Shown here: positions 50,653-59,376 of the stretch, one piece after another
Numbering within the stretch: position 1 is the first letter of the stretch
Layout: the number at the start of each line of letters is the position of its first letter
Source: Cyanobacteria bacterium UBA791
GTDB taxonomy: Bacteria > Cyanobacteriota > Vampirovibrionia > Gastranaerophilales > Gastranaerophilaceae
NCBI GenBank assembly: GCA_002297005.1
Contig: DBIX01000048.1
Coordinates: 35,709-99,708 of the forward strand
Direction: 5' to 3'
DNA: 64,000 nt
The notes under the pieces: generated by a model
The model's input: only the letters and a program-made list of their open reading frames with translations
Database searches by the model: none
Told to the model about the DNA's origin: nothing
Program-made: the position numbers and the translations under genes

Positions 50653-51946
50653 TAACGAAATAAACAAGGAAGTAAAAGAATATTCTAAAACATTTTTCAT
50701 AACTTTTTTTGTAGTTGCAATTATCGTTGCAGGTATAATGACTGTGTCTTGGGTTATGATTCCTAATTCAATTAAAAACCCTGTTATTTCTAAAAACACA
50801 GATGAATTAGATTATTATTTAATCGACTTTTTGATAGAAAAAAATCAATATTTACTTGCAAAATACCCCAAAAATTATGGATATAATATCAGATTAGGTA
50901 CTTTATATGCAATAAAAAGAGATTACGTTAACGCCGAAAAAGAACTAAAAATTGCCGTTGAAAAATCACCATATCTTGCATACAAAGCAAGATACAAGCT
51001 TGCAACCTTGTATATCAAATTAAATAGATTAGACGAAGCTCAAAAATTAATGGATGATATTACAGATAAGCCGGATAAAAAACTTATCAAAAATAAGGGT
51101 ATGGTTTATAAAGAAATTGGTGATAAACTTTATACACAAGAATACTATCCATTAGCTTCTACAAAATATGAAAAAGCTATTTTCTATCTAAAAAGATGTA
51201 ATAAAAAAGAATTACGTGAAGCACAAATGAAACTTTCTGACTGTTATGAATCAATGGCAGACGTATTTATTGAAAAAGGTTTGATTGAAGATGGAACTTT
51301 CTATTTAGAAAAAGCTGATAAATTAAATGATAAACCTCAAATCAATTACAAGTTAGCTCTTTTATATATAGAAACAGATCCTAACAAAGCTTATGACTTG
51401 TTAGAATACGTTAGAAAAGAAGCTCCAGAAATGCTTAATTACTATATGTATTATGATTTGCTAATGAAAATTTCTGAAAGTTCAGAAGATTTAGGTGATA
51501 CAGCTGGAAGAGATTTGTATAGAATAAAAGCAAAAAATTTCCAAAACTATGTATCTGATAACATTTTGTACAAAAACGATGTATTAGTTCACATGTCAGA
51601 TATTAATGTTAAATATAATAAAAAGAATAAAAACTTAGACGTTAATATTAAAATTCAATTGAGAAACAATTCTCCATTTAATATTAAAGATTTAACTGCA
51701 AAATTTGTTTTTAAAGAAAAAGGTCATATAGTCAAAACCTTTGATAAAGCTGTATTTGCTTATGAAAACATCTTTCCAATTGGACAACAAACTTCTATAA
51801 TTTCTCTTCCTACAGAATTAAAAAGTAAAAATTTAAATCCAAAGGAAGATACTCTTGATGTTGATTTTTATTTGTACAAAAAAGAAAATCATAAACAACT
51901 TGTAAAACAATTTAAAATAAAAAAACCAGCTGAACTACTAAAATAG
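50645..51946 (+). CDS. Membrane-anchored TPR protein
   Basis: The 433-residue protein has one N-terminal membrane segment (about residues 18-40, FFITFFVVAIIVAGIMTVSW). A run of TPR-like helical repeats follows (about 55-300: NIRLGTLYAIKRDYVNAEKE, YKLATLYIKLNRLDEAQKLM, YPLASTKYEKAIFYLKRC). A C-terminal beta-rich domain (about 315-433) is rich in Lys, Asn and Phe and resembles a protein-interaction sandwich. The bulk is probably extracytoplasmic. Translation is coupled to the MgtC-like gene (8-bp overlap, ribosome binding site AGGAAG). Function unknown; TPR modules suggest complex assembly. Confidence 0.82.
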   Translation: MNNNEINKEVKEYSKTFFITFFVVAIIVAGIMTVSWVMIPNSIKNPVISKNTDELDYYLIDFLIEKNQYLLAKYPKNYGYNIRLGTLYAIKRDYVNAEKELKIAVEKSPYLAYKARYKLATLYIKLNRLDEAQKLMDDITDKPDKKLIKNKGMVYKEIGDKLYTQEYYPLASTKYEKAIFYLKRCNKKELREAQMKLSDCYESMADVFIEKGLIEDGTFYLEKADKLNDKPQINYKLALLYIETDPNKAYDLLEYVRKEAPEMLNYYMYYDLLMKISESSEDLGDTAGRDLYRIKAKNFQNYVSDNILYKNDVLVHMSDINVKYNKKNKNLDVNIKIQLRNNSPFNIKDLTAKFVFKEKGHIVKTFDKAVFAYENIFPIGQQTSIISLPTELKSKNLNPKEDTLDVDFYLYKKENHKQLVKQFKIKKPAELLK

Positions 51947-52031
51947 TACTATTTTATTTTTTATTATAACCTCATGGCGAATATTAAAACTTTTATACTA
52001 GTTTAAAATACAGTTAAAAGGAGTAATTATT

Positions 52032-52892
52032 ATGAATGTCGAGGAGAAACTATTGTGTGCCCCTGTCTGCACACTTAAAGAACTAAATAATCTTTTTATA
52101 GAACTTACTGCAAAAAATTGCAACCAACGTTGCAAACAATGTTATATTGATTTTCCAATAAGCAAAAGAGAAAAGGATTTTATTCCAATCGAAAAAATTA
52201 AACAGACAATAGAACAGACTCAAGAGGAGAAATTAAATTGTATTTATTTAACAGGTGCAGAACCTATGACTCACCCTGATTTTAATAATATACTTAGACT
52301 TTGCCTTACTCGAACTAATGTATGTATTTGTACAAATGGTAGTTTTATAAATGAGAAGAAAGCTAGATTTTTAAAAAAAGTTGAGGATGAAAGCGAATAT
52401 TCAATCATATTCCAACTACCTATAGCTCATTACAATGAAATAAAATCTGATGATATTAGAAGCCGAGGCAATTTTAGACAAGTAATGCACGCTATTAAAA
52501 ATTTAAATAAGTATGATTTTTATATCTTTTTATACATAACAAATTTCTATCAAGAGGATAAAAAAGTTTTAGTGAATGAAACCTTTAAAACTCTACAAAA
52601 TCTTGATATAGATTTTGATAAAAACAATATTAAAGTCAATGAGTTTTGCGATAAATTAGAAACTTGCGATAATATTTCGGATTTTCATGGAAATTTTGAT
52701 TGTGAAAATTCAAGAATATTAACTGTTACTGGTATTTACGCATGCCCGTTCCTTGCAAATGACCATAGAGGCAGAATGGGTTCTGATTTCACAGATTATG
52801 CAAAAAAAATGCCTTTAGAAACAAATTTTTGTGCAACTTGCATAAAAAATAAAAACCAAATGTTTGCACTAGATAAAAATTTATTTAGTTAG
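52032..52892 (+). CDS. Radical SAM protein of unknown substrate
   Basis: This 286-residue protein has the CxxxCxxC cluster motif at Cys-30, -34 and -37 (NCNQRCKQCYID), the GGE-like SAM loop as TGAEPMTHPDF and a following TNGSFIN strand. The C-terminal region has further cysteines, CDKLETCDN, YACPFLAND and NFCATCIKNK, that could hold an auxiliary cluster as in SPASM-like enzymes. The radical SAM assignment is secure, the reaction unknown. No peptide-precursor gene or partner enzyme is adjacent. Ribosome binding site AAAGGAG. Its last 8 bp overlap the end of the convergent pilus gene. Confidence 0.85.
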   Translation: MNVEEKLLCAPVCTLKELNNLFIELTAKNCNQRCKQCYIDFPISKREKDFIPIEKIKQTIEQTQEEKLNCIYLTGAEPMTHPDFNNILRLCLTRTNVCICTNGSFINEKKARFLKKVEDESEYSIIFQLPIAHYNEIKSDDIRSRGNFRQVMHAIKNLNKYDFYIFLYITNFYQEDKKVLVNETFKTLQNLDIDFDKNNIKVNEFCDKLETCDNISDFHGNFDCENSRILTVTGIYACPFLANDHRGRMGSDFTDYAKKMPLETNFCATCIKNKNQMFALDKNLFS

Positions 52893-53571
52893 CAGGCACA
52901 GGTGGTGGTACAGGAACGCCAGCTTGCGGAACAGCTTGTTCTGGTTGAGCTGGTTGAGCTGGTTGAGCTGGTGCTGACTGTTCATCACCTTGCATATAAA
53001 CTTTAACACCTAATTTTATAAGTAGTACATTTTTGTCCTTGTAATATGGAACAATATCATAACTACTTATACTAATTAAATATGGGTATTTATACATATC
53101 TGTAAGGAAGTTTTCAAAATCTCTGTAACTTCCAATAATTTTCATTTTTAAAAGACAAACACTATAACCTTTTTGTGCTGCAACAAAGGCATCGTCTGCT
53201 GGATTATATTCATATTGAATAGAATATGTCTTGATATTATTTGTTTTTGCCATTTCAAAAATATCGTTAAACAAAATGCTATAACCTGATTCATTATCAA
53301 GAGATAAAGTTCTTGGTTGAAAAATAGTTTTTGCAATCATACCATTTGCAATTCTAGCTTTTTCTAATTTTGCCATTTGTTGTTGAGCAGCAACAAGTTG
53401 TGTATCAATTTGAGCTATTGCTGCTTTCTTTTGAACGACATCATTTTTTGTAGAAATATATTCGCTTATTTTTGGCTTAACCTGTCTTACTCCAGCAAAA
53501 ATTAGTAGTAACGCTAAAATAACGAACAATAAAGCTTCTCTATAAATTTTTAAAAAATCTTGTATATTCAT
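52885..53571 (-). CDS. PilO-like type IV pilus assembly protein
   Basis: The 228-residue inner-membrane protein has a single segment (about residues 13-30, ALLFVILALLLIFAGVRQVK). A periplasmic coiled coil follows (about 35-75, AAIAQIDTQLVAAQQQMAKL), then a ferredoxin-like domain (about 85-190, with MKIIGSYRDFENFLTDMYKY as typical PilO sequence). The tail is a Pro/Ala/Gln run (SAPAQPAQPAQPEQAVP), which is not usual for PilO. It starts 16 bp after the PilM-PilN gene. PilO joins PilN in the inner-membrane alignment complex of type IV pili. Assignment relies on the neighbour and domain order. Confidence 0.8.
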   Translation of the reverse strand: MNIQDFLKIYREALLFVILALLLIFAGVRQVKPKISEYISTKNDVVQKKAAIAQIDTQLVAAQQQMAKLEKARIANGMIAKTIFQPRTLSLDNESGYSILFNDIFEMAKTNNIKTYSIQYEYNPADDAFVAAQKGYSVCLLKMKIIGSYRDFENFLTDMYKYPYLISISSYDIVPYYKDKNVLLIKLGVKVYMQGDEQSAPAQPAQPAQPEQAVPQAGVPVPPPVPAN

Positions 53572-53587
53572 TCTTTACTACTACTTT

Positions 53588-55381
53588 CTAAAAACTTTCT
53601 ATCTTTTCAAGGTTTGGTGGTAAACCCTTGCTGAAAGGATTTTCCTCTGTTGAACCAGCTGGCGGTGGAGGTGGAGGTGTTTGTGATGAATCTCCAGCTG
53701 GAGTTCCACCACCCTCTTGTCCTTCTTGTCCTTGAGCTGGAGTTTCTTTTAGTGCATCTTCTGGATTTGCACTTCTTTGTGCATGTTCAAAGCTTTTGTA
53801 TTCTTTTAATGCTGCAACATCCACATCTTCCATGTTTGTTATTTCAAAACTATAAAATTTTGGTCTACGAGTACTTTCGCTGTCATCATTTTCTACTGAT
53901 TCTAAAGAATATACTTTTAAATCAGAATTGATAACAGAAAGTTTTAAATCTCTATAGAAATTATAAACATCCTCTAAGCTTGATGTTTTACCACTTATAT
54001 AAACCTTTCCTGTTTTTGTTATTTTAAATTTTGTAATCCAAGTGTGTGCTGGAATACTTAAACCTAATGCTGAATAATAAATCAATTTTTCTTTGTTATA
54101 CGCATTTACTAAAGACATTTCTGTTTTTTCGTCAAAAACGTTAATTTTAATAGCTTCGTATTTTTTCATTTCCGTTTGTTTTGCTTCAAGCTCTGTTGCC
54201 AAACGAGATTGCTCTTCTATTTGTTTATTATTCAAAGAGTTTATAACTAAAAATGCTACTAATAGTATTAATAAAATTGGTACAGCTAATATTATTGTTA
54301 TTTTTTTTATAAAATCTGGTGATAATTCTATCGTTACATTACCGATAGTTATTGTTTTGAATATTTCTGTTTTAACGTCTTCTGTCTTAAATTCGCCTAT
54401 CATGTTTAATTTGATAGGATAATCTACAAATTCATAAATACCTGAACCAATAATTTCTGGTGTCATTTTCAAAACCAAGTTTGGCATAATATTTTTTGAC
54501 GTATTAATCAATGGTTTTTGAACGTATTTATTACTTTCGAGATAAGTTATTTTTCCATCAAATGTTATTTTTTTAGAAAGAACTTCTGCAGAAACCAAAT
54601 CTGTTTCAGATATAATATACAACCAATTTGCAGGATTTGTAGTAAGAGTTAATGTAGAAGATGACATTATCGCATTATAAACTTCTTCACCTGAAAAAGA
54701 TTTTAATGCTAATGGTTCTTCGTAGTAACTTATTACAGTTTTTCCAGCCATTGAAAGAATTGAGTAACTATTTTGGTTGATAACCATCAAGTTCCAAGTT
54801 ACAAAATCTTTCATTTGTTCTTCTGCAAGATTTGTATAATACAAGGCTTTTAATAAAGACAAATATGAGTTTTCAATACCAATTAAGGTACATCCAACTT
54901 CCATACAAGCAGCATAAATTTCAGCCAAAGCATTATTTTGCAAAGCAGAATACAAAATATCCGTAGAATCTGTACTTTGATTTGGTTTAACAATGTTTGT
55001 CCAACCTACAACTGGCTCCTGTCTTTTGAAAATATAAGTTTGTTCAGCTTCAGAGATAATAGCATTTGTAACAGCTTCATCACCTAGCATAAGTGGTAAA
55101 CTTATAAGCCCAAAGTGAACATTTGGCAATGTAAGTATAACATTTGAAGAACGGGGTATTTTTAAATCATCAAATAATGCTGCTAATGTTGTTCTAAATT
55201 CGTCGTAATCCGTAATTTCACGAGTAGAAAAATTATACTCCAAAGGTCTGCAAGCGTATTTACTTACAGTTTTTGTATTTTTATCAATTTCTATCATTTC
55301 TAATCCGACACTCGGTGATAATGATACTCCTACCGTTATGCTCGAACTAGCCCCAAATTTAGATAATAAATTATTAAGCAT
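53588..55381 (-). CDS. PilM-PilN fusion protein of type IV pilus assembly
   Basis: Of 597 residues, the first 340 or so form a cytoplasmic actin-like PilM domain (SITVGVSLSPSVGLEMIEI, NVILTLPNVHFGLISLPLML, AIISEAEQTYIFKRQEPVVG). A basic junction leads to one membrane segment (about 363-386, ITIILAVPILLILLVAFLVI), a coiled coil and a periplasmic ferredoxin-like PilN domain (about 430-530, IPAHTWITKFKITKTGKVYI). The last 75 residues are Gly/Pro-rich. In most bacteria PilM and PilN are separate proteins, with PilN's N-terminus docking into PilM, so a covalent fusion is plausible. pilP, pilQ and motor genes are absent here. Confidence 0.85.
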   Translation of the reverse strand: MLNNLLSKFGASSSITVGVSLSPSVGLEMIEIDKNTKTVSKYACRPLEYNFSTREITDYDEFRTTLAALFDDLKIPRSSNVILTLPNVHFGLISLPLMLGDEAVTNAIISEAEQTYIFKRQEPVVGWTNIVKPNQSTDSTDILYSALQNNALAEIYAACMEVGCTLIGIENSYLSLLKALYYTNLAEEQMKDFVTWNLMVINQNSYSILSMAGKTVISYYEEPLALKSFSGEEVYNAIMSSSTLTLTTNPANWLYIISETDLVSAEVLSKKITFDGKITYLESNKYVQKPLINTSKNIMPNLVLKMTPEIIGSGIYEFVDYPIKLNMIGEFKTEDVKTEIFKTITIGNVTIELSPDFIKKITIILAVPILLILLVAFLVINSLNNKQIEEQSRLATELEAKQTEMKKYEAIKINVFDEKTEMSLVNAYNKEKLIYYSALGLSIPAHTWITKFKITKTGKVYISGKTSSLEDVYNFYRDLKLSVINSDLKVYSLESVENDDSESTRRPKFYSFEITNMEDVDVAALKEYKSFEHAQRSANPEDALKETPAQGQEGQEGGGTPAGDSSQTPPPPPPAGSTEENPFSKGLPPNLEKIESF

Positions 55382-55461
55382 TATTAGTTGTACAACTTTT
55401 TTTCTATTATATAATATTTATTATAAGTTGAATACATTTATACGTCAATTAAGGTTTTTAA

Positions 55462-56364
55462 ATGAATATTGTAGAAGAAATTAAAAAATTAAAAAAAGAA
55501 AAAAATGCTTGTATATTAGCACATTGTTATCAAAACATAGAAATTGATGAAGTTGCAGATTTTGTCGGTGATTCACTTTATTTAAGCAGAATGGCAGCAA
55601 AAACTGACGCTGATATTATTGTTTTTGCAGGGGTATTCTTTATGGCTCAAACAGCTAAAATTATTTCTCCTGATAAAAAAGTTCTTCTTCCTAATCCAAA
55701 TTCAGGTTGCGTAATGGCAAATATGATTAACGAAGAACAATTAAAAGAATTTAAGGCAAAACATCCAAACTTACCTACAGTTTGTTATGTAAATTCAACT
55801 GCAGAAATCAAAGCTCTTTGTGATATTTGTTGTACAAGTGCCAATGCAGTAGAAATTATTAAAAGTTTAAATGCAGATGAAATCCTGTTTGTACCAGATA
55901 CACACTTAGGTAAATGGTCAGAATACAAACTTGGTACTACAAAAGTTACAACATACCCTGGATTCTGTCCAACACATTTAAAAATCACTAAAGAAGATGT
56001 TATTTCTGCAAGAGAAAAATATCCAGAAGCTGATATTTTAATTCACCCAGAATGTCATATCGAAGTTAGCAAACTTGCTGATTATGTTGGTTCAACTTCT
56101 GGTATTATGAATTATGTTAAAAATAGTGACAAAAAATCTTTTGTAATCGGTACAGAACAAGGTGTTGTAGATAGATTAAAAAGAGATTTTCCAGAAAAAG
56201 AACTTATTCCTATTAAAGATAATTTAGTTTGCTTTAATATGAAATTTAATACTCTTGAAGATATTTATGAATCACTTCTTCACGAACAACACGAAATAAC
56301 TATTGATAAAGAAATTGCAGACAAGGCTAGAAACTGTATTACTAGAATGTTAGAGGTTCACTAA
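55462..56364 (+). CDS. nadA: Quinolinate synthase A
   Basis: NadA condenses iminoaspartate with dihydroxyacetone phosphate to quinolinate using a [4Fe-4S] cluster. The three expected cluster cysteines are Cys-83 (NSGCVMAN), Cys-169 (PGFCPTHL) and Cys-257 (NLVCFNMK), spaced as in the short, 300-residue class. Other signatures are ILAHCYQNIEIDEVADFVGD and PDTHLGKW. nadB and nadC are not adjacent. The start lies behind TAAGG. The stop overlaps the next gene as TAATG. Confidence 0.95.
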   Translation: MNIVEEIKKLKKEKNACILAHCYQNIEIDEVADFVGDSLYLSRMAAKTDADIIVFAGVFFMAQTAKIISPDKKVLLPNPNSGCVMANMINEEQLKEFKAKHPNLPTVCYVNSTAEIKALCDICCTSANAVEIIKSLNADEILFVPDTHLGKWSEYKLGTTKVTTYPGFCPTHLKITKEDVISAREKYPEADILIHPECHIEVSKLADYVGSTSGIMNYVKNSDKKSFVIGTEQGVVDRLKRDFPEKELIPIKDNLVCFNMKFNTLEDIYESLLHEQHEITIDKEIADKARNCITRMLEVH

Positions 56365-57104
56365 TGGAAGACATTATTTACGGTAGAAACGCCGTTCTTG
56401 AAGCTCTAAAATCAGGTAACAGAACTTTTAATAAAATTCTTATTTCAAAAACAGTTCATCCATCAGTTAAAATTGATGAAATCATTAATTTAGCAAAAGA
56501 AAAAGGTATTCTTTTCCAATTTACTGCAAAAGAAAATCTTTCAAAATATGATGAACATAATCATCAAGGCATTATTGCAATGATTTCACCAGTAAAATTT
56601 ACTGACTTAGACGAATTTTTAGAAAGAGAACATACAAATTCTAAAATCGTAATGCTTGACGGAGTGGAAGATTCTCAAAATCTTGGTTCAATCATAAGAA
56701 CAAGTGTTTGTGCTGGAGTTGATGCTATTATCGTTCCAGAAAGAAGAACAAGCCCTATCAATTCCGTAGTCGAAAAAGCAAGTGCTGGTGCTATTAACCA
56801 TATCGAAATTATAAAAGTAAATAGCCCAGTTAGTGCTATCCAAAAACTTAAAAAACTAAACTGGTGGGTAATTGCAGCAGAAGCATTTGAATCAGATAAT
56901 TATTACGATGTAGATTATAATGATATGAATTTTGTACTCGTAATGGGTGCAGAACATTCAGGCGTTTCAAAATCTATACTTAAACTAGCAGATTTTAAAG
57001 TTAAAATACCTATGTTAAAAAACTTTAATTCATTGAATGTTTCTAATGCTTTAAGTATTATTATATTTGAAAGCGTTCGTCAAAGCTTAACAAGAAAGAA
57101 ATAA
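56364..57104 (+). CDS. rlmB: SpoU/TrmH-family RNA 2'-O-methyltransferase (RlmB type)
   Basis: These enzymes methylate ribose in 23S rRNA or tRNA using S-adenosylmethionine, folding into a SPOUT knot. YGRNAVLEALKSGNRTFNKI is the L30e-like substrate-binding start; VMLDGVEDSQNLGSIIRTSV, VVEKASAGAINHIEI, FVLVMGAEHSGVSKSILKLA and KIPMLKNFNSLNVSNALSI are the three motifs with the SAM knot. 246 residues is normal. RlmB (G2251 of 23S rRNA) is the most probable target; other positions cannot be ruled out. It ends 1 bp before the sigma-factor gene. Confidence 0.88.
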   Translation: MEDIIYGRNAVLEALKSGNRTFNKILISKTVHPSVKIDEIINLAKEKGILFQFTAKENLSKYDEHNHQGIIAMISPVKFTDLDEFLEREHTNSKIVMLDGVEDSQNLGSIIRTSVCAGVDAIIVPERRTSPINSVVEKASAGAINHIEIIKVNSPVSAIQKLKKLNWWVIAAEAFESDNYYDVDYNDMNFVLVMGAEHSGVSKSILKLADFKVKIPMLKNFNSLNVSNALSIIIFESVRQSLTRKK

Positions 57105-57105
57105 A

Positions 57106-58104
57106 ATGAAAGAAGAAAAACTATTTTTTAATACTGATGAAATTTCTGAAGACGGTGTGGATTTTTCAAAAATAGAAGAACACGATGACGATGATGAAGA
57201 TTTACTTTCATCAGTTGAAGATCCTAAAGTACAAGAAAGTATTTCTTCTGTAAATACTGACGATTCTGTTAAAATTTATTTGCAACAAATCGGTAAAATT
57301 CCTCTTTTATCTCATGAAGAAGAAGTTAAAATTGCAAAACAAATTAAAGAAAATAATAGCGAAATTGCAAAAAGCACTTTGGTTAATGCTAACCTTAGAC
57401 TTGTTGTAAGTATTGCTAAAAAATATATAGGTAGAGGTCTTTCTTTCCTTGACTTAATCCAAGAGGGAAACATTGGCTTGATGAAAGCTGCAGAAAGATT
57501 TGACTACGAAAAAGGATATAAATTTTCAACTTATGCAACTTGGTGGATTCAACAATCTATAACACGTGCTATTGCTGATAAAGCAAGGGTTATCAGATTA
57601 CCTATTCACATGATTGAATCACTAGGCAAAATTAGAAAAGCTACACTTGATTTAACAACAGAATTAGGAAGAACACCTACAAAACAAGAAGTTGCTTATA
57701 AATTAGGTTTAAGCGTATCTAAATTGACATCAATAATCAAATCAGCTCAATCAACTATCAGTATTGAAACTCCTGCAAATCAAAAAGAAGATTCAACAAA
57801 AATTGCTGATTATATTGTTGATGAAAGCACAATCGCTCCAGCTGAAAGAGTTTCACAAGAAAACTTGTTTGAAGATATTCAAAGAATGTTAAAACAATTA
57901 AGCCCAAAAGAAAGAGATATTTTAATTCTTCGTTACGGTTTGGATAATAATGGCGAAAAGAAAACTCTTGATGAAATCGGCTCACACTATGGCGTTTCTA
58001 GAGAAAGAATAAGACAAATCGAAAATAGAGCAATCTCAAAACTTAAAAAACTTTGTAAAAATGCTAATTTGACAGTAGATTTGAAAAATTATTTTGGAAA
58101 TTAA
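57106..58104 (+). CDS. Sigma-70 family RNA polymerase sigma factor (RpoD/SigA-like)
   Basis: This 332-residue sigma factor has regions 1.2 (DSVKIYLQQIGKIPLLSHEEE), 2.1-2.4 (ANLRLVVSIAKKYIGRGLSF, LDLIQEGNIGLMKAAERFDY, YATWWIQQSITRAIADKARV), 3 (LPIHMIESLGKIRKATLDL) and 4 (LRYGLDNNGEKKTLDEIG, SRERIRQIENRAISKLKK). The N-terminus is a short acidic arm of about 50 residues, not a full region 1.1. It is thus either a compact primary sigma or a group 2 factor; I cannot tell which. It lies in an operon with rlmB and nadA. No anti-sigma gene is nearby. Confidence 0.9.
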   Translation: MKEEKLFFNTDEISEDGVDFSKIEEHDDDDEDLLSSVEDPKVQESISSVNTDDSVKIYLQQIGKIPLLSHEEEVKIAKQIKENNSEIAKSTLVNANLRLVVSIAKKYIGRGLSFLDLIQEGNIGLMKAAERFDYEKGYKFSTYATWWIQQSITRAIADKARVIRLPIHMIESLGKIRKATLDLTTELGRTPTKQEVAYKLGLSVSKLTSIIKSAQSTISIETPANQKEDSTKIADYIVDESTIAPAERVSQENLFEDIQRMLKQLSPKERDILILRYGLDNNGEKKTLDEIGSHYGVSRERIRQIENRAISKLKKLCKNANLTVDLKNYFGN

Positions 58105-58157
58105 TAAATTTAAAATGTAGTGTTCAATATTTTCATTGAATCTGACCTGCTTTTTTA

Positions 58158-58997
58158 TTATTTTTGTTCACATATTTTATTTAAATCTTCTCTGTTTTCA
58201 AAATATTTTTTAAAAAACTCTGTACCACTTAATTCTACTTTAAAAGACTCAGCATATGCTTTGTTTTTATTATACAATTCATTATTTCTATTTATAAACT
58301 TCTTCATTTTACTTGCTAAATCATTTGAAATAGCATTTGTATCATATTTATCAAGTAATGAACTTGCATCTTCAGAAATTCCTACTGATTTACCTTGTTT
58401 TGCAGATAAATCTGTAATTATCGCATTATATTCTGAAGAATTAAAAATACAATTATATTTTTCATTAAAATTTTCTCGTTTTGAAAACATTCTTTCTATA
58501 AAATTCTTATTGCTATTTATACAATAATTATTTATTTTAACTAGACTATTTGAATAATCATTACATAATTCACCTAGTTCTTTTTTTTCATCATCAGATA
58601 TATCACCTTTTTTTAACTTACTAATAAGTATATCTACTTTTTTAGACGTTTCTTCTATTTTAGTTATTAATTCATTTGTTTCTTTTTCGTTTTTATCTAA
58701 AGACTTTTCAATTTCTGAAGTTATAGTTTTAGACTCTTTTTCAGCTCTTTCATATATATTTTTTATTTTTTCTTCGGCTTGTTTTACAATTCTTGTATCA
58801 TCAATATTATCTAATTCATCAAAATTTAAATCGCCCTCTAGTTCATACTTAACTTCTTTACTATCGTCTGATTTTAAAGAAACAGAATTATTTAAAGTAT
58901 TTTTATTGTCAACAAATTTTGACGTATCAATATTTTGTCTATTAATTTGCGTTAATTTTAAAAATGAATTAACTTGTTGATTATTAATAGCAGTCAT
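58158..58997 (-). CDS. Coiled-coil protein of unknown function
   Basis: The start is placed at the ATG at 58997, preceded by AAAGGAAC; the frame extends upstream to 59057 without a ribosome binding site. The 279 residues are Lys/Glu/Asn-rich and almost entirely helical, with a coiled coil from about 65 to 145 (EEKIKNIYERAEKESKTITS, DKNEKETNELITKIEETSKK). There is no signal peptide or membrane segment. A run of five CATAT units lies roughly 90-115 bp upstream. I recognise no family. The high Asn/Lys content and isolated position resemble accessory rather than core genes. Confidence 0.75.
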   Translation of the reverse strand: MTAINNQQVNSFLKLTQINRQNIDTSKFVDNKNTLNNSVSLKSDDSKEVKYELEGDLNFDELDNIDDTRIVKQAEEKIKNIYERAEKESKTITSEIEKSLDKNEKETNELITKIEETSKKVDILISKLKKGDISDDEKKELGELCNDYSNSLVKINNYCINSNKNFIERMFSKRENFNEKYNCIFNSSEYNAIITDLSAKQGKSVGISEDASSLLDKYDTNAISNDLASKMKKFINRNNELYNKNKAYAESFKVELSGTEFFKKYFENREDLNKICEQK

Positions 58998-59085
58998 TCT
59001 GTTCCTTTCAATACACATTTTCACACCAATTTCTTGGCACATGTATTTTATCGGCAACTTGGCTAAAAGACTTTACAGTACACCA

Positions 59086-59110
59086 CATATCATATCATAT
59101 CATATCATAT
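59086..59110. repeat. Five tandem CATAT units
   Basis: CATAT is repeated five times without interruption. The tract lies about 90-115 bp upstream of the coiled-coil gene start (58997, minus strand), a place where length change could alter promoter spacing. Confidence 0.9.
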
Positions 59111-59207
59111 AGTGCATTATACTTGAGTTTCAGCCATTTTAAATTTGTATTTACAATACTTAATAATTTTAAAATATATTGTTCACTTGAAACATTAAAA
59201 CAAACTT

Positions 59208-59346
59208 AATTTTTAGAACCATCAAGATGCTGAAACAAGTTCAGCATGACATGTCTTACGTCGTCCTGAACTCGTTTGACTGCTTTTTCCGAAATATTTG
59301 ATTTCGTGAAAAATGTCTGGTTTCTCCACAGGACCTCGACGGATTT
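59208..59346. repeat. Long direct repeat, copy A (upstream of GIY-YIG gene)
   Basis: About 138 bp from AATTTTTAGAACC to GACGGATTT, nearly matching copy B at 59656-59795 (roughly ten differences and one indel by eye; the right half is almost identical). It is rich in short hairpins: ATGCTGAA/TTCAGCAT with loop ACAAG (59227-59247), CGAAAT/ATTTCG near 59290-59306, and GTCTGG...CAGGAC. Its right end abuts the -10 box of the GIY-YIG gene. Confidence 0.92.
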
Positions 59347-59364
59347 GTGAAAATATAAATATGA

Positions 59365-59370
59365 TATAAT
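59365..59370 (+). promoter_or_regulatory. -10 box ending six bases before the GIY-YIG ATG
   Basis: TATAAT (59365-59370), then TTTTAT, then ATG at 59377; no Shine-Dalgarno. The -35 would fall at the end of repeat copy A but does not match well. Confidence 0.5.
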
Positions 59371-59376
59371 TTTTAT

